From Blastobasis lacticolella (taxonomy: Eukaryota; Arthropoda; Insecta; Lepidoptera; Blastobasidae): 64,000 nt of DNA. Where the stretch lies: positions 12,664,001-12,728,000 of the forward strand of contig LR990060.1 of assembly GCA_905147135.1 (NCBI GenBank), in the 5' to 3' direction. Positions 22,475-31,997 of the stretch are shown here, one piece after another (position 1 is the stretch's first letter; each line of letters opens with the position of its first letter). Below the pieces are notes generated by a model. That model saw only the letters and a list, made by a program, of their open reading frames with translations, was not told where the DNA came from and made no database searches. Made by a program: the position numbers and the translations under genes.

Positions 22475-22557
22475 GTCAGAAGTGGGATTCGAACCCACGC
22501 CCACAGAAGTGGACTGCGACCTGAACGCAGCGCCTTAGACCGCTCGGCCATCCTGAC
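22475..22557 (-). tRNA. tRNA-Leu-CAG: tRNA-Leu, anticodon CAG
   Basis: An 83-nt class II tRNA on the minus strand. The acceptor stem GTCAGGA pairs with TTCTGAC (one G-U). Box A is GGCCGAGCGGTC. The anticodon stem is CTGCG/CGCAG with loop TTCAGGT (CAG at 521-523 on the plus strand). A long variable arm is built on ccacTTCTGTGG, and box B is GGTTCGAATCC. All stems are intact and there is no SINE tail, so it looks like a real gene and not a SINE head. No intron. Confidence 0.95.
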
Positions 22558-22885
22558 GATGAACTACGATGTTGAAAATATCAGCTATTTTATTTCCTAC
22601 AGTTATCGTTTATAAATACCCTTTGTAAAATTTGCAAAATTCAACATTTTCATAATCAAATTTAAAAATTTATAAACTTTGTGAATTATAAACTTTTTTT
22701 ACTTGCACTATTTATAAGATAATTCGTTCATTTGTGTACTTAAATTAATTCGTTCGAGCGGTCTCTGTAAATACGCAACAAAATGTCATTTAGTTAACCT
22801 TGAAATTCTGATTCTGAATGGAAAACTTGCTACAAAACTAAATAAAAGTTTATTTTTTATTTTGTTATAGACTTATTTTGAGCAT
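22558..22885. promoter_or_regulatory. Divergent spacer between tRNA-Leu and Pgls
   Basis: A 328-bp AT-rich interval holding the Pgls 5'UTR and core promoter and the upstream flank of the tRNA. I see no TATA box at a convincing distance and no repeat element here. Confidence 0.4.
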
Positions 22886-23015
22886 ATGATTGTCAATATG
22901 ACGGTAATAAAAGTAGACCATGAACAGGACATAATAAACAAACTCGGCTCGTATATTTCAAAAATATCCAACGACGCGATATCAAACCGTGGAAAATTCT
23001 ATGTCGGCCTCTCTG
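22886..23015 (+). CDS. Pgls: Pgls exon 1
   Basis: Starts MIVNMTVIKVDHEQ and ends ...KFYVGLS plus the first base of a Gly codon; donor GTAAGA. It carries the first half of the GLSGGS phosphate-binding loop. Confidence 0.95.
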
Positions 23016-24301
23016 GTAAGAATATTCAGTTTATTATTTCCAACACTCATGGTAGGTAGTACTTGCCTTCTAATATCAGAAAGCTATTTAATATAACCTC
23101 AAAATCACAGCTGACTCGCTCACAATAAAGGTTTAGACATAGTATATTTTACATTGATTTAGATATCGAGACCTTCACCTTAAAAAATTCATGTTGGAGT
23201 GTAGCCACAACCCACCATGAAAAGTATATGTTATAATAGGATCGCAACTCGTCGTAATTTTTCAGTCCCTGTGCCCCCTAGATTTCAGAACTCCCTAAAA
23301 TTTTCACAATATAAAAATTTTTTTTGCTTCCCCTTTCCTACACCCGAACGTCAACCTCCTCCCGGATGCCTGTTCTCGATTTTACTAAGCTTTTTTGAAT
23401 TGCACCCTTTGGTATCCTCTAACCATTCATGCTCATGCTTATGTTTATTCCAGGAGGGTCAGTACTAAAGTACCTTTGCGAAAGCCTTCCCTCCATAGAT
23501 ACCGATTGGAGTAAATGGGTCCTGGCATTCTGCGACGAGAGAGTTGTCCCAGAAGACAGTGAAGATTCTACGTTTGGTGTATATAAGACAAATCTTATAC
23601 CCAAAACCGAGTTACAAGAAGCCCAGTTTGTTGTCTTGAAGCAGGGAATTTCAGGTAATGATACCCATTACTTTTAAAAGTCAGTACCTGTGAATGCCTT
23701 AGAATTGAAAATTGCAAACATATTATGAATAAAAAATTAATTCAATAGTAATCTAACCTGCTATTTTTCCAGCCGAAGAAGCAGCAAAGGACTACATAGA
23801 AAAACTAAAAACTGTATTCAATGGTGACAATATCAAGTTTGACTTACTTCTATTGGGAATGGGTCCAGATGGGCACACCTGCTCCCTTTTCCCTGGTCAC
23901 CATTTGCTGGACGAGACGGGTTTACTGGTGGCACCAATAACCGATAGCCCAAAACCACCTCCAGCAAGAATTACGTTGACATATCCAGTTATTAACAACG
24001 CCAGGAATTGTATATTCGCCATTAGTGGAGCAGGGAAAGCGGAAATGGTTAAGGTATTTATGGAATTGGTTAACATAGTTTATTTAATTTATGGTTAAAC
24101 TGTAATGCTATTGAGGTCTATTAGCTATATATGCAACAATAATAGTGATAGGCTTGTTGCCTTGGGTGTGTCCTAATAAAGTATGTAATTTAATTCCAGC
24201 GCATCCTAAAAGATAAAGAAGACCTGCCAGCAGGCAGAGTGAAACCAGAAAACGGTTCTGTGTACTGGATAGTGGACAATGCAGCCGCTGCACACCTATA
24301 A
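22886..24301 (+). CDS. Pgls: 6-phosphogluconolactonase (complete, 4 exons)
   Basis: Hydrolyses 6-phospho-glucono-lactone to 6-phosphogluconate, the second step of the oxidative pentose phosphate pathway, in the cytosol (EC 3.1.1.31). Four exons (130, 201, 281 and 102 nt) join to 714 nt, 237 residues, the normal eukaryotic length. Family motifs are all intact: GLSGGS (41-46, phosphate-binding loop), FCDERVVP (69-76), LLLGMGPDGHTCSLFPG (136-152, containing the catalytic His145) and PKPPPARITL (170-179). I chose the first in-frame ATG (MIVNMTV...); Met5 is an alternative. No signal peptide. The introns are small (438, 118 and 146 bp). It is divergent from the tRNA-Leu gene 328 bp upstream. A polyadenylation signal follows at 24409. 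Confidence 0.97.
23454..23654 (+). CDS. Pgls: Pgls exon 2
   Basis: Acceptor TATTCCAG, donor GTAATG. Encodes GGSVLKYLCESLPS and WVLAFCDERVVPEDSEDSTF. Phase 1 in and out. Confidence 0.97.
23773..24053 (+). CDS. Pgls: Pgls exon 3 (catalytic motif)
   Basis: Acceptor TTTTCCAG, donor GTATTT. Carries DLLLLGMGPDGHTCSLFPG and the PKPPPARITLTYPVINNAR substrate-binding segment. Phase 1 in, phase 0 out. Confidence 0.97.
24200..24301 (+). CDS. Pgls: Pgls exon 4
   Basis: Acceptor AATTCCAG. Encodes RILKDKEDLPAGRVKPENGS, then VYWIVDNAAAAHL and TAA (24299-24301). LPA and W.D..A are standard for the C-terminus of the family. Confidence 0.96.
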   Translation, partial: RILKDKEDLPAGRVKPENGSVYWIVDNAAAAHL

Positions 24302-24408
24302 ATGGACTAAGCTAAATGTGATAAATTCGGGTGGTTCTAACGGTGTGATAAGGCCTCAAATGTGATACATTCCTATTTTTGAATACTATTTTTTCATGTT
24401 GTTTAAGT

Positions 24409-24414
24409 AATAAA
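24409..24414 (+). terminator. Polyadenylation signal of Pgls
   Basis: AATAAA 108 bp after the Pgls stop codon, followed by a T/GT-rich stretch (tgaggttgttcattgttatt). This would give a short 3'UTR of about 130 nt. Confidence 0.75.
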
Positions 24415-24831
24415 TGTTTATGAGGTTGTTCATTGTTATTGTTTCATTTGTACTAATATTATGAATTGCGAAGACAATTGCGAAGAGATTGGACTGTCCG
24501 ATCCAAACCCATTGGATAAGAATAGCCATTGGAGCTAAAAAATAAGCAAAATTAAATTAATACTAATATAACATAGCGTAGAATTGGTGCCGCCTGACTG
24601 GGAAAGTATTTCCACCTTACAGAATACCGCAGTTTAAACAATAACAAATTACAACAATTAGAAAAAATATTTTGTTTAGCGGGAAAATAATTACACAGCA
24701 CAGAAATATAAACAGGAAATTTTAAATTGGAATTTTTAAATTGTTAAAGACATCTAGGTATTCAGCCTACGTTTCGTCGTGTCCCGGCGCCCGACAAAAA
24801 TTTAAAAAATAATAGTGTTGCATAATGATTA

Positions 24832-25629
24832 AAATAGTAGTTCATGCAACTGTCATATAAAAGGGGGTATTAAAACATGAGTGTCTGTTTATCACACGAG
24901 GCGTAGCCGAGTATGATAATTGTTTGACACGAGTGTTTTAATACCTAATTATATGCAGTTGCATACACTACTTTATCTACCCTCATATTTTTATGTTCAA
25001 ATATCGTAGTTTTAATTTTCTCAACTTAGCTGGAAGTAAGCTACGAGTCAGTTCTGTTGTATGAGTATCTACGCGTCGAGGATATCAAGCGGCGGGAAAT
25101 TCACTTTACTACTTTCACATTTATTTATTTATTTGCTTAAAATAAGAAAAAACATTCACAAACACAAATTACAACAAATACAAAAAATATTCTGTTTAGC
25201 GGAAAAATAATTACACAGAATATAAACAAGAAAATTTAAATTTTGAATTTGAATTTGTTAAAGAAATTTAAGTATTCAGCTAAACAGAATATTTTTCCGC
25301 TAAACAGAATATTTTTTCTAATTGTTGTTATTTGTGTTTGTGAATGTTTTTTCTTGTTTGAAGCAAATCAATGTGAAAGTAGTAAAGTGAATTTCCCGCC
25401 GCGTGATATCCTCGACGCGTAGATACTCGTACAACAGAACTGACTCGCAGCTTACTTCCAGCAAAGATGAGAAAATTATAGGTACGATATTTTAACATAA
25501 AAATATGAGTACTTATCGATAAAGTAGTGTATGCAACTGCATATAATTATATGTCTGCTACGCCTCGTATGATAAACAGACAATCATGTTTTAATACCCC
25601 CTTTTATGACAGTTGCATAAACTACTATT
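24832..25629. mobile_element. Inverted-repeat element, about 0.8 kb
   Basis: The left arm starts aatagtagttcatgcaactg and the right arm ends agttgcataaactactatt. The arms are about 370 bp and imperfect, around a short centre near 25221-25282 (repeated gtttagcggaaaaata). One-armed relatives lie at 1975-2300, 2900-3420 and 14340-14610. No coding capacity. Confidence 0.7.
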
Positions 25630-25636
25630 AAATAGT

Positions 25637-25862
25637 ATTGTATTTCTGCCGGTGAGTAAGGTCTCCAGTGCTCCATGGGGTGGGGATTTGGGGAACCGTG
25701 GCTTTGGCAGTGGAGGGACATTTGCCTTTTTGCTGCCAAAGCAACGTGTTATAGAGGTGGGCAACGCATTAGCGATACTCTTGGTGTTGCTAATGTCTAT
25801 AGACAGTGGTGACCAATTTCCATCAGGTGGCTTGCTTGCCTGTTTGCCTACCGTTTGACATA
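25637..25862 (+). mobile_element. Bm1-like SINE, 3' part
   Basis: tttctgccggtgagtaaggt through tgcttgcctgtttgcctacc, about 90% like 60890-61108. Confidence 0.6.
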
Positions 25863-26057
25863 AATAATGATGATGGAGGTTATGCTTTTGTAAACCGTAC
25901 GAGATGAATTGCACTGTGTTACTTCGTCACAAGAGTCGCTATTTGCTTAGTTGTATGTACCAAGACCTCCTGTTACGTTAGTATCAAAGAGATTGAAAAG
26001 TTAGCTACCTTCATGCTTATGGCAAATTTTTTTTTGCTCTGTAAGTATAGATTACTA

Positions 26058-26742
26058 TAATAAGATCACGCTAAGTCCTAATCACTTTAAAAAAAATCTC
26101 TGTGTGGCAACTTATGCCATGTCTTTTATCCGTCATAGAACGTCATTCATAAAAGTCATAACAAGGAAATTGACTTGAAAAATATTATTAAGGCGATTGG
26201 CACATTGGAACGCAGCATTTATTCTGGCGAAGTTTGGAAATATATATTTTTATATTGTTTTATATACAATCAAAAATTTAGGATTTCTCCAAATTGTTAT
26301 AATCTTTTCATAGAATTATATTATTTAGGCAAAAAATAATTTGAGAACTGAGTAACGGAACACCTATTTGACAATCCTGGAGACCTCACTTCACAGCAGC
26401 GGCCTATTTGACGCCTTATTATATAGAAAGTACAGCGCCAAAAACTTATCTGACCCGCAGCCCGTGTCAAATGTGTCAAAGGAAAATAACGACGGATCTG
26501 CACGAAAGCACGTGGATGCGTTTTCAGTGTGTTCGACTATGAGTGATTTCCATAGAAACCGATGACAGCTTAAAGAACTTTATGTCACGCACAACCGTAC
26601 GGTGCTTCGTTACAGTGTGCGAATTACCTAAATAATAATGGGCAATGACTGACAATAACAGATTATCCAATCGATATTGCTAAATCCACACTTTATAATT
26701 TCTACCACTGTCAGTCGATTCCGACTTAGCGTGGTCCTACTA
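26058..26742. mobile_element. TA-flanked MITE, second copy, inverted
   Basis: Inverted copy of 15397-16115 (685 bp) with TIRs TAATAAGATCACGCTAAGTC and ...GACTTAGCGTGGTCCTACTA and flanking TA. Internal sequence is about 85-90% like the first copy with small indels. Confidence 0.8.
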
Positions 26743-26909
26743 TATTATAGATATTATGTGCGGTCAATTCAACATGGCGCAGTCGAAGCGCATCGACGCT
26801 ATCTAAAAGTAATATAGCAAATTCACCTTTATTTCAACATTGCAATGCTCATATTTCTTTGGAGATAAAAAAGGCGCGAACTATATTCGCTTATCTTTTT
26901 TCTTTTTAG

Positions 26910-27007
26910 ATATCGACGAGGAAGAGCTATATTCTCCTATGTTACACTTCGACCCTACCACAGTGGACACAGCAGAAGGCGAACCGTGTCCCTTAGAAAG
27001 TCTGTAG
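26910..27007 (+). CDS. Possible terminal coding exon of an unidentified plus-strand gene
   Basis: After a strong pyrimidine tract and TAG acceptor (ttttttctttttag), two bases and then 31 codons read DIDEEELYSPMLHFDPTTVD (if the previous exon ends in G), then TAEGEPCPLESL and TAG at 27005-27007. The peptide is acidic and non-repetitive, with a normal codon mix. An AATAAA occurs 580 bp downstream (27589). No upstream partner exon was found: the nearby ATGGCGCAG reading frame at 26774 closes after ten codons. I do not recognise the protein. It may be the last exon of a gene with a long intron, or chance. Confidence 0.35.
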
Positions 27008-27009
27008 CC

Positions 27010-27160
27010 AGTAGGCCCAGCACAAGTTGCTCTCGCGCGCGATAAGCGAGAAAAAGCGCGACATAGGTATTGCTATCTCTTTCGTCTTAGTATTGAGAGA
27101 AAGAGACAAACGCTCTCTCGCGGCGCGAGATTTGTCGCGGACACACTTGTTCTAGGGCCA
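27010..27160 (+). repeat. Isolated CG-rich block of repeat A
   Basis: gcgcgataagcgagaaaaag, tcttagtattgagagaaaga, ctctctcgcggcgcgagatt, ttgtcgcggacacacttgtt: the same ordered motifs as in the CG-rich block of repeat A, but without its flanks. It starts directly after the possible terminal exon. Confidence 0.6.
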
Positions 27161-27588
27161 CAGGAATTGAGTCAGCGCAGTCCGCGCCAACAAACCGCTA
27201 GCCTCGGAGGTAGCAATGAAACGACAAAGCAAGTTCCAATATGTGTATTTTCCCTCATACTTTCAAATGCCCGCGAGATCATTGACAGCATTCGCTCACA
27301 TAAAAAAAGGACCTCGACTATACTGTTACATTACGATTATCGACCTAGGACATTTTATTTATTAATAATAATAGTAATTACAAAGTCTGTCAACTAAATA
27401 CAAAAGGATTCGACGCGCATAGCGCGCCAAACGCTTACATACAAATACATATTTTATATATATATAAAAAAGAGATATACATAGCACTACGGGTAATTTT
27501 AAACAATTGTAACCTAGCAGAGTGCCCTAACCGAGTACTGAGATGCGATCGCCGCGCGGGGCCCGGCCGGTATAACACAACGTATTGC

Positions 27589-27594
27589 AATAAA
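27589..27594 (+). terminator. Candidate polyadenylation signal
   Basis: AATAAA in the context attgcaataaaacctaag, downstream of the possible terminal exon at 26910-27007. It is meaningful only if that exon is real. Confidence 0.25.
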
Positions 27595-28182
27595 ACCTAA
27601 GCTTAATCTCGATTCACTATGATTTTAAACCGCATTATACAATGACACATTATTTATTACATCATAATAACCCCGCGCCAGCGACCAAAATACAAAATAC
27701 ACTAGAATTCAATAAAAAAAACCATCAATTTATTTATTTAACAGTTATTTTTTCCATTCAATTTTCTTCGTATTATTATTATTTTACAATCTGTTTTGCT
27801 AATTATAATAAAATAGGTACACATCAAAGAGACTTTTTCTATGTTCACATGGCGCCATAGGGCTGCCAGGCGCCGGAGGAGAGAAACGGCCATAAATCCA
27901 AATAAGAATAATGGCTGCCCTAGGGCTGGCCCAGACCGGAGCGCCCCAAATCCGCCGCCCATGCCTGCCCTAGGCTCTCTAGTACTGTATCAGGAACATC
28001 ACAATAACATAGAACAAGTCTAATGTCGTCTAGCGGAACCGGAAGGCTCCCATGTTCTGACGCTGACAGTAAACAGCACTGACCTATGAAAGCGGGGCTT
28101 CGAAACTTGGGCGCCTCTATTTAAATATTTCGCTCACTAAGGGTCACCGGAGGGGTCAGAGAGCGCAGCGAACACACGAATG

Positions 28183-29577
28183 GAGGGTTCACAGTTTGAC
28201 AGCGACAACGATTTACAAACTACCCTCGACACTGGTCAAAGTGTGTGCTGTCCATTCGTAGTGTAGTTCAGTGGGCTGACTACCCCCCGGAGGCGCCGTA
28301 GTGAGAACTGTCAGAATCAGCGATCACGACCGAAGGACGTAAATACGAATAACCCTAAAAAAATGAAAACTTCGTATGAAACTGGTCGCCGGTGTTGCCA
28401 GCCGCGCCCGCTTCGCCCGGCCACTAGTAAACCGACACAGTCTTTAATATTTTTTTAATAATATTTTTATACACGTACTTTAGATAATTCAAAGGCCCGG
28501 CGCGCGCGCCGCTGGCAACACAGCCGTTAAAACGTCATAGTGACACTAAATTAATCGATTTCATTTTAATCCGAATCTTATTGTAATCACACTTTGTGTA
28601 TTTTTTTATTCATTCATTTAAACAATAAATGGTTCTAGTAAGTTTACATGTGGGGAATGCGGTTAAGGCCAGCTTAACCGCCGCCTAGTTCATCTGAAGG
28701 TGAAACAATTCGCTCGCGACCGAAGAGAGTAGTTGCCCAATAAGTGACACGAGAGGTCGTTAGTCTCTCGTGTGCCCTTCGTCCTCATTGGCCGTATTCC
28801 TGTACACGGTCAAAGCGATTAAAATTGAATCTAATGCGCTTCGAATACGGCTGAAATAGGCGTAGCGCAATAAACCAAATGTTACATTTACCTTGATACG
28901 CCAATTTAAACCGTACGCGAATCAAATAAAGTTGTATTTCAATCGCTTCACCCATCAAAGCGCCACGGCCAAATGTGAGAACGAAATCACGTGTGTGAGT
29001 ATAAAAAGTCGTATTGAGAGTCATTCTTTAAACATACAAAAAACGAGTGAACTTTATACAATGAAAACGAAATCAGAAAATATAGTCGAAGGTCGCACAG
29101 CTATGAGAAATCGCACGTTCGTTTCAACATACGAAGTGACGGGCCGGCTGACAGATTTGGAATAAGTTCCGTCGCCGGGGTAGGTAGCTATCGAACAGAG
29201 ATTGCGGAGACGTCTCCGCGACTGTCACACGAACCGGTCGCGACTCTCGTGCGATATTTGTACATCACTAGTCTAAAAATTGCACGAGAGAATACAATAT
29301 TCATGTCACAGTCCCGGGGCGGTACACTAACCGGGACAATCCAATTTTATCACCTAAACAGTCAGTACCTAAGCTTCGATGGGGACAATGCAACTCGTCG
29401 GAAAGTTATAATCTGTATAAAACATTCAAAAGTAGGATAACTCTCCGACGAATTGCACTTCCCAAACATCGATATCTAAACGAGGGTAGTCGCACAATTC
29501 GCAGTCCGGATTGAACTGGAAATACTTCGTACAATCATTGAATTGAACTGTCGATTCTATCGAAATATCCAGTTCAA
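28183..29577. other. Hairpin-rich, apparently non-transposon stretch
   Basis: At least eleven local inverted repeats: 28183-28227, 28263-28283, 28659-28681, 28747-28773, 28790-28852, 29114-29138, 29204-29219, 29244-29290, 29311-29337, 29377-29471 and 29511-29577. Four have perfect 9-bp stems with loops of 5-43 nt. No SINE or MITE family of this window occurs inside, and no coding exon is recognisable. It could be untranslated RNA of a flanking gene or an independent structured transcript. Confidence 0.55.
29377..29471. ncRNA. miRNA-precursor-like hairpin (candidate)
   Basis: The 5' arm CGATGGGGACAATGCAACTC-GTCGGAAAGTTAT pairs with the 3' arm 29437-29471. The 21-nt segment next to the loop pairs with two mismatches, and CGAT/ATCG closes the base. 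Loop about 27 nt; total 95 nt, within the size of insect precursors. The strand is unknown. No expression or conservation evidence is available here, and I do not recognise a known miRNA. Confidence 0.3.
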
Positions 29578-30228
29578 CTTTTCAGTTAGTGCACAACCCT
29601 ATCGCTAGCTCTAAACTCTATCCATCATTGGCGTTGCTCACCGGAGACATTACAAAAAAAATAACTAGAATAGCTTATCTGTTAGTGAAGCATAACCAAC
29701 AACGGATAGAGGGCTAGCGTTTAGAACACGCATGTGTTTAACAACGCCTAATATAATGGTTTGAGACCTGTAGTTGGGTAATTTGGTTCGGTGTGTGGGT
29801 CACCAGCCGGGTGGGTCGGTGTGTGGGTCAGTGGGTCAGTGGGTCAGGCGCATACGAAGTTTCCACGGGCGGCGGGCGCGGGGGCCGCAATTGACCAACT
29901 CGGGGGGGCTCGCCGTATATTTACACTTGCCTGGCGACTGCTATGGATGTTTGCCTGCAATTGGATAGAGGGTGGCATTAAATCGACGCTTATTAATAAT
30001 TATAAAGAATATAGAATGCCAGAAGAGCAATCGACCTACATAAACAAAATGTATGGGCTGCGGCGATGTACACATCCAGTGGCATAACGTCAAAAGCATC
30101 CTTAGAATTGTGGTATGGGATCGTTTAAAAAGCATATTAGATGTTTGGCGGTGAGGGCATAAGGTAGCCGCCAATGTTGGCAAGCGAAGATGGAGCAGGG
30201 TAATTACTTGACCGGGAGTTGTGACCAG

Positions 30229-30479
30229 TAGCCGTATTCACAATGATTCGAAACCGTTCCCGAACGATTCGACACGAAATTCGTGAGCGGCGAATCCGTG
30301 TCGATCGATTCGTAAACTGTTATTCAGAATCCCGATCGATTCCACGGAAACTCTACTCTCTATAACATATGAAAATTTCATCAAAATTAACCGAAACCAC
30401 ATTTTCCTAAGAACATTTGCGGGGTCCTTTGTCGATTCCGTATCCGAATCCGATTTCCGAGCCGTTGTGAATACGGCTA
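30229..30479. mobile_element. MITE family H1, copy 2 (251 bp, CAG duplication), nested
   Basis: Perfect outer inverted repeat TAGCCGTATTC/GAATACGGCTA, with CAG at 30226-30228 and 30480-30482. It sits inside another repeat whose uninterrupted copy is at 62875-63120. There the empty site reads gaccaggggac with a single CAG, which confirms the element borders. Confidence 0.9.
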
Positions 30480-30596
30480 CAGGGGACTAGGGGTTCGACA
30501 GTTGATCGTCGGAAGTAGTATTTATGCCTGAACTGAAACTTCTCTAGCGCGATGTAGGAACGGTCAGTGCCATCTATATACGGATGCTTGCCAACC

Positions 30597-30835
30597 AAAT
30601 AAGTGCTTGGCCGCGTCGTGTCTGCCAGAGTAGAATAGCACCGCCCCGTATACTCGTGGGTGTCGTACAAGGCGACAAATGTTTTCGAGACAAAAGATCT
30701 AAGAGGCTCCATAGACTGGAAAATGGGCAACAGCGTTTTTCATTTTTACACTCCAAGAGTCGAGATTATGGCAATAACTTCCCCTTTTGTGGGAGAGGCC
30801 CTATGTCCCGCAGTACACTGTTATGGGCGGTGATG
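30597..30835 (-). mobile_element. R-family repeat, minus orientation
   Basis: Contains the reverse complement of the gtcgccttgtacgacaccca and cccacgaaaggggaggttat landmarks. Confidence 0.6.
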
Positions 30836-30929
30836 ATAATAGAGGTATTTCAGTATCTCCGTATGAGATTCATCGACGGACGATGACCACGGACGAACTC
30901 GCAAAATTACAGGTCCATAATGTTTGCCT

Positions 30930-31065
30930 TTTTTTTTTATGTTACTCAGCAGACAAACAATCACCTGATGGTGCGTGGTCACCGCCGCCCATGGACATCA
31001 GCAACGCCAGGGGAGTCACCAATGCGTTGCCCGCCTCTGAAGAGACCTCTAATATACCTCTTGAA
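30930..31065 (-). mobile_element. Bm1-like SINE tail
   Basis: Reverse orientation: gcagacaaacaatcacctga, catggacatcagcaacgcca, caatgcgttgcccgcctctg. Confidence 0.55.
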
Positions 31066-31274
31066 CGATCCCATGTCATAGTCCAAAGGAAACACTTTAT
31101 AATCGGGATCGATTCTAGACATTCTAGTTTGACGTTTATCAACCGACCAGATTGGATCATGGTTACACATTCAGTCGCCGGACTGTGCAGATTTCCTCAC
31201 AATGTTTTCCCTCACCACAAAAGCATTGTTGAGCATTGTTCAGTAAGTATATCTGAAGAGTAAAAATAGTATAT

Positions 31275-31607
31275 CGAGTAAATAATAATCATCTTGGCGT
31301 TAATGTCCCGGTTGTGCTCTCGCTCACGAGGGCCCGGGGTCTGCCTAGACCATGGTCCAGGATTTGGCGATCAGCTAATTACAGTGGAGCGACTTCCGTC
31401 TGACCAGGGGATCCTGACCAGATTGGATCATGGTTACAAATTCAGGTGCCTGAATTTGCAGGTTACATCACGATGTTTTCCCTCACCGTAAGAGCATCGG
31501 TTAGTTCAACTAATGTACGTAACTCGAAAAAGAGTAATTGCTACATGGCCGCAGCGGGATTCGAACCCGGGTTCCTCTCGCTTACGAGTAGGACACTCTA
31601 TTATCTG
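31275..31607 (-). mobile_element. tRNA-derived SINE family S2
   Basis: Reverse complement: gggattcgaacccgggttcc (box B), body ttacaaattcaggtgcctga, tail tgctctcgctcacgagggcc. It lies directly below H3, so possibly within the lig 3'UTR. Confidence 0.65.
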
Positions 31608-31625
31608 GTATATTTAAGAGTATAA

Positions 31626-31866
31626 GCGAGCGTCCACACAGAAAAGACGTAAGACGCAGACACATCGCGGACGGGACGCGGACGCGACTTTTTAACACAT
31701 ACAGAAAAGACAAGAACGCAGGCAAGACAAGGACTTGCTTGCTTGCGCGCCCGAGCCCCGTCCTTTCTGTATGTTTTGCGTCGCGACGTTTCCATACATT
31801 TCGTATGAAAGTCAATGTAACGGGCGCCGTGTCTGTGTCTTACGCCCTTTCCGTGTGGCCGCTCGC
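31626..31866. mobile_element. MITE family H3 (241 bp, TAA duplication) next to the lig stop
   Basis: TIRs of about 45 bp (GCGAGCGTCCACACAGAAAA at left, complementary to ...TTTCCGTGTGGCCGCTCGC at right) are flanked by TAA (31623-31625 and 31867-31869). TIR plus TWA target suggests PIF/Harbinger. It lies 47 bp beyond the lig stop codon, so inside the lig 3'UTR if the transcript extends that far. Confidence 0.8.
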
Positions 31867-31913
31867 TAAAGGCTGAAAAGCAACATTAGTATGTCATATT
31901 ACCTCCCCCCTGG

Positions 31914-31997
31914 CTAGTTGGCGGGCCAGTAGGACTGCGAGTAGGGCTTGGCCCCCGCCGGCTTGGACGCCGCGCGCGCGCCCGCCGACCCGCTCTC
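31914..31997 (-). CDS. lig: lig exon 23 (terminal coding exon)
   Basis: Acceptor GCCCCCAG. Encodes ESGSAGARAASKPAGAKPYS, then QSYWPAN and TAG at 31914-31916. The C-terminus resembles the UBAP2L ending (SYSWGAN). It is separated from exon 22 by a 4.5-kb intron. The upstream intron edge carries a short CCATA/CAATA pyrimidine-poor repeat, yet the CCCCCAG acceptor is good. A transposon lies 47 bp downstream of the stop. Confidence 0.88.
   Translation of the reverse strand, partial: ESGSAGARAASKPAGAKPYSQSYWPAN

Noticed and set aside
31545..31607. tRNA gene on the minus strand
   Set aside because: Same head as family S2 SINEs, followed by the S2 body; acceptor stem does not close.
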